The notes beneath the pieces are model-generated. The model made no database searches and was not told where the DNA came from. It saw only the letters and a program-made list of their open reading frames with translations. Of a DNA stretch of 64,000 bases, positions 48,401 through 60,400 are shown one piece after another (position 1 is the first letter of the stretch; each line of letters starts with the position of its first letter). The position numbers and the translations under genes were made by a program. Source of the DNA: Epinephelus fuscoguttatus (lineage: Eukaryota; Chordata; Actinopteri; Perciformes; Serranidae); contig NC_064755.1 of assembly GCF_011397635.1 (NCBI RefSeq), forward strand, positions 36,376,059-36,440,058. Direction: 5' to 3'.

Positions 48401-51400
48401 ATCTGTCAATATTATATAGATATCATATTGATATTGTGATGTGAGGCAAGATATCATCTTAGATTTTGGATATTGTAAGTGTTTTCTTTTCCTGGTTTTA
48501 AAGGCTGCGTCAACCCTACAATATTACTGCTATTAATATTAATGTGGAGGTATTTGGTAAAAATATCATGATATTTGTTTTTTTTTCCATATTGCCCAAC
48601 CCTAGATAAGAGGGGTATTGATTTTGTCGTACAACTCTTGGCAAAAGGTGGCAAGGAAATTTGATTTATGTAGCCCAATGTCATGGATCACAAATTTGCC
48701 TCAAGGGGCTTTACAATCCGTACAGCGTACCACACCCTCTATCCTTGTGAACAAGCACATTTTCATGCTTTAGGGCTCTAGTTTCGCCGAGTTTTGTCTG
48801 AAGCAGGCAGATTTTTGTTTGCAGTTAGTGATGGGAGGTGTTTGGGGTTGGTGTGCTGTGAGTGTACACAATGTCCTCTTTGAATTCTTGCTGGTGTCAC
48901 GACTTGATTTACTCATCAACAATAACCCAATGAATAACAGCTGAGGAAGAAATTTCACAAACTGTCCCTATCAAAAAATTTCCTTGAGGTTGATCTGAAA
49001 TGTTGGAAAGGTTGATGTCTCAAACGAGTGTCGGGAATTCTTGTAGATTTGCGTCAGAATATGTAAACACGAGTTGTTTGCCTCATGGACGGATGTTCTT
49101 GTAAAAACTACAACCAGATACTACAACAGAAAATTAAATTGTGGATCCAGTGCTGAAGTTTTAATTGCCTTAGTTTAAGTTGAATAGTATAAGGGGGATT
49201 TATCATTAATAGACACCCTGACACGACTCCCTGAGGTGCAGAAGATTCAATGGCTTGCATCAATTACTGGCTCTTGAGCAAAGCTGTTTGCTCAGAACAC
49301 AATGTTACTTTGGAGAGGAACTGTGTATCATCCAATCACCAGGCAGAGCCGGCTCGCCCACATTTCATATCTGGACCCAATTATGGCTCATTCTAAAACT
49401 TCCCGCTCTTAAACCACCGAATACCATGAAGCACAATGAAGGGAACAAGGGAAGGAGTGGAGAATGCGAAAGACAATAGAGAAGGAAGGCAGGAAGTAGG
49501 ACACAATGTGTTCAGCATTACGGACCAGAAAACACTCTGAGACGCCTCAACATGATAGATGTGTTTTGTCAATGTCAATAAAAGCATGATTTTAATTTGG
49601 CTCTTATTCGGCGTCCAAATAGTTTTCATCTTAGTGAGTCGCAACATTTATCATTCAACTTCTGGGAAAGTGTTTTTGCAGTACATTTTCCAATTAACTT
49701 GTTTCAAAGATGTTTGACTTAATCATATTTTACTTCTTAGTTGTCTCTGAATGCAAGTTAACTGACCTAATACAAACCGCTCACAGAAAAGAACATCTAC
49801 ACTTTGTTCTTTGCCATTGAGCTTTACCCCGTGGCAATCTTTTTTGTGACTGTGATACGCACTCAAAATTAGTTACCATTCAGTGTTTAAATAGCTGCAA
49901 ACTCTCATGCATGTTTTGTTCTTTGCAGAGTTTGTCTTCCAACCAACAATTTTTACTGTGCCACAGTGGTGATGTAACTATTTACATCTGGTGCTGCCTG
50001 AGGGAGCATGTGCTGTTCATTTAGACAAACATGTGACCGTTAATTTCATATCCCACTAAATGCGCAGAAAAAATGAGGAATTATGAAGGAAAGGACTAAC
50101 TCTTAAAACTTAATTTTTTATCTCCCTAAAACATTTGATCTTAGAATTAAAGGCATGTTAGGGATGTAATAAGAACTATTCTTAATTTGACTGACGACTT
50201 GAGTTATTGCCATATCTTTGAACATCTCTTTCACACTGTTAAACTCGCTGTACAATTATTGGTTTCCTTGAAGATACGGAGCCGAATCTATGAAGCTTTG
50301 CAGATTAAACGGAGTCGCAAAGTCACCCAGCATCTATAAACTCTCCAAGGAACCCTGAGTAACATCCTGTCTTGTTTCCCCGAAGACTTTCATGCACATG
50401 TGAAAGAAACAAACAGTGATTCCACTGTGTCTAGTGCAACCATTTTTCCAAAACATCACCTGTACACATTGTACTGCCAGTTTAAATACTCGCACAGCTC
50501 AGAGCTGCTTTGTAAAGTCAACAGAGAGGTTGCAATTTTGTTTACTGTGTTTCCACAGTCAGAATTTTGTCTTCTGCAGGTACAGTAACAATTTAATGTT
50601 ATACCAGCAGAACTTTACTGTCATGACCTACATCATCTATATCGTTACAGGTTGTGCAATCACTGTTGCAAAGATGGACTTCAAACTTTGAATAAGCACG
50701 GGGCTGTCCATTCTGTTAAATCCTATGAAAAGTGGGGCATAATGATTCACCCCTGCAGGACTTTGGTGTAGGACACAATCAGGCAGCATTGCAATAGGTT
50801 ACTTTTGCTTTTAAGGCTAAAAGTCAGACTCTCTGTTCTGTTCTATCTCATACAAATGTTTGTGTTAGGAACAGGACAGAACAGACAGCCAAAAAATGAT
50901 TGTGTTGACTTAATTGATTTTTTTTTTTTGCCAAAGTTGTGTTTGATTTGCAACTTGCAGACAAGCTATCGTCATACTCATGAACCAACTACACACGATC
51001 GTCTTTTCAAAGTGACATCTATTTACAAAACAAGAGCATCTCGTGTTGAAGTTGAAAACATTTCCGATTTATTCCTCAAAATCTCACTTAAAAAGAGCAT
51101 TATAATCATGTTTTGATGTTCCCCAGTGACTTCAAAATGCAGAATCCAATATTAAAGGCAGAGTTGCTATGAACTATTAAATTAATCACATACTATTTCC
51201 TTATCGATTAATCAGTTTGAGTAATTTTTAAGGGAAAAAAAGTTTCTTCAATGTGAATGTTTTCAGGTTTCTTTACTTTTCACTCCTCTATGTCAGTAAA
51301 CTGAATATCTTTGGCTTGTGGACAAGACACTTGAGGACGTGTTCTTGGGCTTTGGGAAACACTAATCGGCATTTTCTGACACTTTATAGACCAAACACAA

Positions 51401-54400
51401 ATGAATAAAATTCAGTCAGGACCACTTCAGTCAAAGAAAACTTTATATCCATTTGCAATTTGATATCTGGCAGTATGGCTTTATTCTGGGACCTCTGTGC
51501 CCTTCTCTTTTGAAGGTGGAGGGAGCACACATCTCCGCCCTCCCTGCACCTGTATGGAAAGCTTAAGGCTGAGAGAGTGCTCTCTCCACCCTTCCAGGTG
51601 CATGCGAGTAAAGCCTGAGGCAGAGAGAGCAAACCTACCTGCCCCTCCATGTGCCTACAGGGAGAGCAGCAGCAAAAACCCCCTGGGAACAGAGCAGAGC
51701 AGCATCAGTGAGACATGGAAATGACATTGATAAGTTAGATGCAGCATTAAAAAAACACAGGTGGCAGGTTGAGGCGGGTTGCAAATAGGCTTGCAGAGGA
51801 AGCAGCAACAGTAGGCAGGTCAAAGGAGTTTAAATTGGGCACCCTGACTGAGATTTGCCGATTGGTTGCATACAAAGGAATCATGATCCATTAGTTGACT
51901 CCCCTCCATCAATCAGCTGATCGGGCTGCCTGAGATCAGCTGGTGTAGCTGGGATGTGAGCTGAGCTTGACACCGTGGGCCGTGGCCTACCTGAACTAAC
52001 GCTATGCTCAAGTTATCGTCAAATGAAAATAATTGCTTGTTGCTGCTTTATCAAAAAGAACCTTTGATAACGTTTGAGGATGTAATCATACAATTATAAA
52101 CTTTTCCTCCCTGCAGATGTCTGATCAGCAAGGCAGAGGTGCAGGGCTTCATCGAGAGGTGTATGATAGCCGTAGACACCAAGCCGCATCACGCCCGCAG
52201 CCTGGCCGAGGTGCTGGTGGAGGGAGACCACAGAGGCCATTACAGCCATGGACTCAACAGGATGGGTCAGTGAGGCCGTGAAGCTTGTCACTTTATCTGC
52301 ACATTTAAAAAAGGAGGCTAAACTGTAACACTAATAAGCAAAACTTAAAACAGTTTCCAGGTAATTTTGTCCCCTAAAGACCCCATCTCATGTCATCAGC
52401 TAAGCTTAGAATTTTAGGTCTATATATGAAAACAAATCTCTCAGCTTGCCTTTAACTCCTTGATTTGGATGTTTTTTGTGTCTATATTTAAATATGGTTG
52501 TCATTTGTTCTCACCGTCTCCATATTTCTCGACAGACATGTATGTAAAGGACATCAAGACAGGAATCTGTGCCAAGGACGGTGAGCCAGTGGTGGAGAAG
52601 GAGAGTGTGGCCACAGCACTGGTGGATGGGAAGAACCTCCTGGGTCCTGTGGTGGGAAACTTCTGCATGAATCTGGCCATTAAGAAGGCAAAAGAATGTG
52701 GCATCGGCTGGGTGGTCGCACGCGGTGAGTCTGAGCATCCTGATGCAGTCACTGTAATTGTTTTAGAATGTTTTAGAAACTTGAAGGGTGCGTAACTGCT
52801 GCACTGGTACAGCTTTATTGAAACGTACACTGCACAATGCATTTTGATTGACTCCAGGTGTTTCCTGGTTTCTGTGAACTCGTGTTTTACAGGATGCTCA
52901 GGTTTCAGATGCAGGTCTGTATTTGGCTGAAAGTTAAGCTTTTATAAAGGGATTATCTTCACTTTAGAAATATAAGTAGAGTGGAGAGAGTACAGTGTTG
53001 TATAACAGGCGGAAGGAGGAAGAAGAGAAACCAAAAGCTTTGTAGAGCCTGAGCAAGGAAGCACTGAGGAGGAAAAAGCACTGATTAATTAAGTTTTGTT
53101 TATCAAAGAAGAACCAATCATGCTGAATAAAAATAATGAGAATATATATTCACTGTATGACCCTTTTCTTTCTTAGGCTCCAACCATTACGGTATTGCCG
53201 GATACTACTCAATGCAAGCTCTGAAGCAAAACATGATTGTGAGTTAAAGGTTTTCTGCCTTGATGAATTTAATTTAAACAGATTTTCCTCCATTAAAGGT
53301 CCAGTGTGTAGGATTTAGAGGGATACATAGTCAGAAATGGAATATAAATTAAAAGTATGTTTTCTTTTTCTTTTCTTAAATAAGCATCATTGTGTTTTTA
53401 TTACCGTTAGAAGGAGCTGTTTTTATCTACACAGGGAGCGTATCCTCGTCTGTGGAGATCACCATGTCATACCACTGTGTTTCTACAGTAGCCCAGCACA
53501 GACAAACCGAACACTGGCTTTTGCGTCAGCCACTGTAATTAGCAGCCCTTCTGGAAAAACGCAGATTTTTAACAGGAGTCTGCTTCATTTAGTGTTTTTA
53601 CTGGTTTAAATACCTGGTCTGTTTGTTTTGGAGAGGAGGAGACCTTTGTGGATAATTCGGCTCCTGGTAAAAACCTCCTGAATGACTGGATCTTAAGTCA
53701 TCAGGGAAAAACGTGAGCACACATTGGGCTAGTGGCCTGTCTGCGATGAGCTGAACAGTGTCAGAGAAGCATGGATTTGTAACGTAAAACTGCTTTAATT
53801 AGTGTTCTTACCTGTTTAAATCACCAGGACTGTTTGTTTTGGGGAGGAAGAGACCTCTGTGGGTAATTCGGTATGAAACAGTGAAGAAACCCTGAGCACA
53901 AGGCTATGCTTGGCACATAGAAGTTTTAGTTGGTTGCAATCTTTAATCGTCACTGCTTGAGGCCTCTAAATCCTACACACTGCTTCTTTTAAATAATGGA
54001 ATTCCATGTGCTGTTCTCCTAAATGGTTTTAATTGTAATGACTAATCATATTCTGACCACCACAGGGCATGTCATTTACCAACACGTCCCCACTTGTGGT
54101 ACCCACCCGTGGTAAAGAGGTAAATTTATTATTTATTCTATTAGATAAACTGCACTTCATGCCATTAACGACTTCTCTGTCTCATTCTAATGTTGCAAAC
54201 TTTCTGTTAATAGTGCACTTTGGGCACCAACCCCATCAGCGTGGCAGCTCCTGCAAACAACGGAGACAGCTTTGTTCTGGACATGGCCACGTCAGCAGTA
54301 GCACTTGGAAAGGTGAGATCAGGTTTATACTGATAAGCTGTCAAGGATGCCTCACACACAGGACATGACTTCCTCAAAGTCAAGTAATATTACCTGCACC

Positions 54401-57400
54401 AGGGGAATTTGACTGGGTTGTTTGTTTTAGCGCCACATGTTTGTTTGTCCAATCGGCATCTAGATTGCTATTTAAGATGAAAATAGATTCTTTGAGTCCA
54501 AGGATGAACTGATTAGATTTTGCTGATCAAGGTCAAGGTCACTTTGACTTCAAAAAGCCATGGACTGTATAATATACTGGACGTCACTCATTGCTTTGTG
54601 GATTCCCATTTTGGAGCCTTTAGTTTGGCATTTTGGCCGTCGCTGTGGTTTTTCTTTGGAGCCAGAATGACCAAATTTGGATGAGAGGGTCCCTTAAAGT
54701 GGCCCACCCTTAATTGTGTGTAACTTTAAGCTTTAATAAAATGTGAACAGGTGAGTTTCACCCCCCGTACAGATGTCATAGAGGGGGAAATTTGCTATAG
54801 CGACCATAACCGTTTTTTTTTTTGTTTTTTGTTTGGTTTTTTTTGTACCAGGCTTTAAACATGTTTATCGCCACTGTAATATTGGCCATTTTAACATGGG
54901 GGTCTATGGGAATTGTCTCACTGTTGGAGCCAGCCTCAAGTGGCCATTATAGGAACTGCAGTTTTTGGCACCTCCATGTTGGCTTCATTTTTCAGCCCCT
55001 GTGGTTGCTGCTTTTACAAAACACGTCTTTGGCCATAGGTCAAGAAATTATACGCTAATCATGACAAACTTTCACACTAATGTCTCATTGACATTTTATA
55101 TCCAAAAGGTCAGAGGTCAACTTCACTGTGACATCATATTGTTCTGCATGTCTTCTGGCCATTATTCAATGCCATAACTCAACAGAGACATTTGGGCAGA
55201 TACTGAATTGATGACACTAATCTTGGGTGTCCACCTTTAAACTGTGCTGACTGTATAGATCTTCTATGCAATATTGAAGATGTTAGTGAAGCATCCATGT
55301 TTTAAAATATGTAGCTTCTCTGCAACAACATTCCTATTTGAAGCACTGTCCACTGTCATGGCTACATATGAGTCTTTGCAGACATGGATGTAGACTGCAA
55401 CTTGACTGGTTGGTGAAGACGCACAACCAAAAGGTGGTAATTCTACTTTGAGTGACTGAAGCACATCCTTGTAACCAAATGAATAGGGAGTTGAGAGACC
55501 ATGTAGAGTTACAGTAATACGTTGAAATACTTTTTTGAATCAGCCACTAAAATTGGTTGCACCATGGCGACTTGGGGTGTAATCTAACTAGTTTGGATGT
55601 AAGGCATGTGACCACTCAGCGCTCAAAGATAGAGTTCCAACATCACGGTTACTGAGCACATAAGCTTTCTGGCTTCTTAGCTAGATAGATATTGAAATAT
55701 CATATTAATAAATGGCATGCAATTACCAAAAATGATGCTGTGTGGCAGAAATGATACTGCTTTACCAATAATGTGACATTTTATCATTTACACCTACCCA
55801 TAGGGGCATTAAGCTTTCATTGTAATGCATTAATCACAACTTAACTAGGCTACGTTTGACTAACACACAGCTGGTGCAACAGGCTGCACTTTATCTATTC
55901 TGTAATGTGCACTCATCAGGTGCTTTGTAACTGCGGTTTTTAAAAGCACCCTGTGTCGATGCTTTATGTGCACAGGTGGAGCTCCATGAGCGCCGTGGAG
56001 ACCCCATCCCTGAGGGCTGGGGCTGTGACGCCCAGGGCAAGCTGGTCACTGACCCTAAGAAGGTTCTGAGCGGAGGAGGACTGGTGCCCATCGGCGGCAG
56101 TGAAGAGACAGGTCAGAAACCAGCTGATAGAAGTCTGCACAGGGGGAAAAATCCTGCCCATGTTTTTATTTTCTTCATTCGGACAGCATGTCATTGAAAT
56201 ATGATATTGACGTTATATTGTTCTGTCTGCAGTTACAATTTGCTCACATTCAGATTTCATGTTGAGATCATCCTCCTGTCCGTCTCTATCCTCATGTATG
56301 AGTTGTGTAAAGACCGACCCATACGAGAGGTTTAATTTTTGTCAGAGCACTTCTTTTGACTGAGCTCTTCTTGAGTCAAAATATTTTTTCCATTTCAGTT
56401 TACAAGTTGTAGAGAGAGAGAGAGGTTCTTGTGTGCACGTTTTTACATCTTCTCTCGTGGGTCTCAGTAGGAATATGTAGGGGTGAAAGATGTGATTCAA
56501 GAGGGAGGTTTTTCATGAAGCGACAGTTTTCTCATGCTATGATAGAAGAAGGGAAGTAACAGCAGTCCTGACCGGGGTGGGATTAGACACCATACAGGAG
56601 TTCTCTGTCTGAATAATAAACTACCTTTGTTTCATTCACCCTCTCACATTATCAACATCTGACGTTTGTGTGTGTGTGTGTGTTGTAATGTTTGTGTTGT
56701 TATCCTCAGGAGGGTACAAAGGCTACGGTCTGGGAATGATGGTGGAGGTGTTCTGTGGTATCTTGGCCGGTGCCCAGTACAGCAATAATATCCGCACATG
56801 GAAAGTAACAGACCGTGTTGCCAACCTGGTACGTTATTTATTCATTTTGGCTTTGGTGTTGTGTTTTAGAGGACATACTGACCCCGTTTTGTCCCCTTAC
56901 TGTCTGTGAATGGTTTACCTTTAACTGATAGCTGCATTCTTGTCTCTAAAATGGAAAATAGATGTTAATGCACAACCTTGATGCTAGAAAAAGTCGGGAT
57001 GCTGTGTAAAGCATAAATAAAAACAGAATATATTGATTTGCAACTGAATACAGAACAAAGACAAGATATTCAATTTTCAAACTTGTGCATATACACTCAT
57101 TCAATTTGATGCATGTTCACCACTGTGTGACATCACCCTTTCTTTTGGTTTTGAAGTTAGAGACTATCCGTGTGATAGAGTGGGCCGAAATCCCATCTGA
57201 ACACTGAGAGATGAGTTTCCGCATACAGGAAACACCCTGAAGCTGGCACTGAAAACAAAGACTTCGTCAAATATTAAATATTAAATTAATTTCAGTTACC
57301 GTCTCCAGTACTCTTTTATCGTGTCATTTCACTTCATTGCACATGATATTTATGGATTGAAATGTTACAATTTCTTTAATCTGTGCAGTTTTATTTATTG

Positions 57401-60400
57401 AGTCAATATCAATATCTGTGTGGAAATATGTTTAATGAAAAAGATTCTGACGTTTTGAATACTTAATTCCCCCACTGTATGTCAAAAGGGATTTGTATAT
57501 CATTGCATTCTGTTTTAATGTACGTTTTACACAGTGGGTTTGTATATAGGTGTCAAACTTACACACATGCATTCCTAAAATGTTGCGTAGAGCTGCATTT
57601 ATCTGTTTTAATGGACAGAACTTCTGTTGGTTTGCAGTTGCATTACCTCTGGCATCATTATTGAAGTTCACTTGAAAGTTGATTGGGGCCAGTTAAAATA
57701 AAACCTGCTGGTTTGACAAAGTAGATATGTTACATTCCTCTAGTCAAAGTGTCAAAACCACCACTGAGCAGTTGCCCTAAACAAACAGCTGTCTTTTGGA
57801 ATTATTTCCCAGTTAACTAAGCAGCAGGGATATTTGGTAAAAGTTCCCATACTGATGATAAAATCCAGCTCTTGACTCGTTACATTTGTTAATGCACAAG
57901 AGAGGTTGCTTTGTGACACAGTGATGATGAGCTGTGACAGGTGAGTTCAACCTTTACGTACTGAACCAGTCTTTGACAGCCAGTGTAATCTAAAAGATAA
58001 GCACAATCAATGAGCCCGACGTAGGCCCAGTTACGTCACTTGGCGGCTCTCTGTACTGTTTGTATTGTGTCATTTCACAGTGTTGTCATCACCTGTTTTG
58101 TGTTCACAGGGTCAGTGCTTCGTCGCGATCAACCCAGAGAACTTTGCGCCCAGGTTCACTGACAGGATGACAGACCTGCTGTCCATCCAAAGAGGATTGG
58201 ATCCTGTGAGTAGATCCTACTGCTGCACTGTTGATATAGAAAATAATAAGGGAAAAATGTAGATGTCCAACAACTGAAACATGCTCAGTTTTGTAAGTGT
58301 TATGAAAACTTTTTTTTTCTTTTTTTTTTTTTACTTGAACTTTTACATACCAGCACAGGTATCTATCAGGGTTGAGAAAAAGGACAATTCATTCATTAAT
58401 TTCCCGTAACTGCTTGTCCTGTTAGAGGTCACGGGCGTGCATGAGTCTATCCCAGCTGACACTGGGTGAGAGGCAGGGTACACCCTGGACAGGTCACCAG
58501 ACTATCACAGGGCCGACACATAGAGACAGACAACCATTCACACTCACATTCACACCCACGGATAATTTAGAGTCACCAATTAACCTGCATGTCTTTGGAC
58601 TGTGGGAGGAAGCTGGAGTAGCCGGAGAAAACCCACGCTGACACAGGGAGAACATGCAAACCAAAGGACTCCCTCACTCTAGGTTTGATTCAGGAACGCT
58701 CCTGCTGTGAGGTGACAATGTTAACCACTGCACCACCATTCTTTAATGATGCAGCTGCCTTCATGGAGATCATCTCGAGTAATGTTTGACGCCACAGTCC
58801 CTCTTTCAGCCGCTCTACGTCCCTCCAATTAGTCGCTGTCAGTCTTTTAGCTGTCACGCATCTGGGTGTTAAAATTTGTTGTGTTCAGACCAGGTTCCTT
58901 CAACAGTGTCTTTCAAAAGGCTGAAACAAAGATTTGGTTGTCACTGCTGTTTGTCGCAGGCTGACGCCGGCAGTCCTGTTCTGGCTGCTGGAGATCCAGA
59001 GAGGATGAACATGAAGAAGTGTGAGGAGATGGGTGGGATCCCCTACCACATCAATGTCGTCAACTACATGGTAAGAGCTCCAAAAGGGTCTGAAACATGG
59101 AGGACAAGATTCATACGACTCTCATGTCTGCATCCTCAGCATAGAAACAGAATGAATAGAAAGGACATTGAAGTGTTTGCTGTAGTCAGTTAGCCAATAA
59201 AAAGGGGAATGAAGATTGTTGTTTGCTGTTAAGGTGACAAGAGCATAGATATATAACTTCACATCAAAGAAAGTAAATAATTAAACATTCAATCCCATAC
59301 GTAACCAAAAATTAATATACACTATATAGGCTACAATATAGACGTTTGTGTGTTTATCCACTGTTTATCTAGTATTTAATGCCATAATTGCCAAACACTA
59401 TTTCTCTTTTTTTTTTTTATTCAGAAATATTTATATAGGTTTTCAAAAAGGAAAAACCTGCCAGGGTTGGGCAGACACATTACACAGCGCCACACAATGT
59501 ACATCAGTGTGCAGACAGCCTTTTCCTCTCACCCATCATCCTCCTATCCACAATTATTTCCTTCCTTAAAATATTTCTAAGGCACAAGGTCTAGAATTTC
59601 ATATGCTTTCATCTGCGTTTTATTTTATTGTATGTAAAGGGCTGAATTAAAAGACATTGAGAGCTGATATTATGAGGGTTTTATGAAAATGAGACAAAAT
59701 GGGTCCCCAGGTCTTCTAAAAAAAATTCTGTGAACCACTGGCAGAGAAGCGCAGCATCTCAAATTTTAGATGGGACATTACACCTTGAAGCCACTGGCCA
59801 GGTGTGGGCAGAGCAGCCTCCTTCCATTTGAGCAAGATGGCGCTTGGCATACAGCAGAGCAAAAGACACCACATGGTGCTCTGCAGATGTCAGGTTGGGA
59901 TCCTCTCCATCAGCAGTGCCAACCAAGGCAAGGACAGGGTGTAATTCTAATTTTTTTTAAGGATTTTAGAAAGGGTATGGAAGATATCTTTCCAAAATGT
60001 TTGTAAGTGAGGGCACAGCCAGTACATATGGATCAGGGTGGCATCATTGTTTTTGCATTTGTCACAGGTGGGAGTTGTATCAGGGTAGACGCTAGATAGT
60101 TTGTGGATGTCCCAGTAAGCTTCAAACATGCAGTAGTACAACCTTTGCGGAAGAAGCTTGGCCTAGATAGCACTGTTTTAGCAAATTTCAGGCCCATCTC
60201 CAAGTTGCCTTTTGTTTCTAAAATCCTGGAGAAAATTGTCTATGCACAACTAAAAACTTTCCTTGATGATCACAATATTATGGAGGTTTTTCAGTCTGGT
60301 TTTAAAACTTTGCATAGCACTGAAACTGCCCTTTTAAAAGTTTTTAATGACATTTTAATGGCAAATGATAGTGGCAGCTATGTTGTTCTTGTCCTGCTCG

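Noticed and set aside
52501-52842. Minus-strand 113-codon frame
   Set aside because: Shadow of Ldh_2 exon 3, which has splice sites and family motifs on the + strand.
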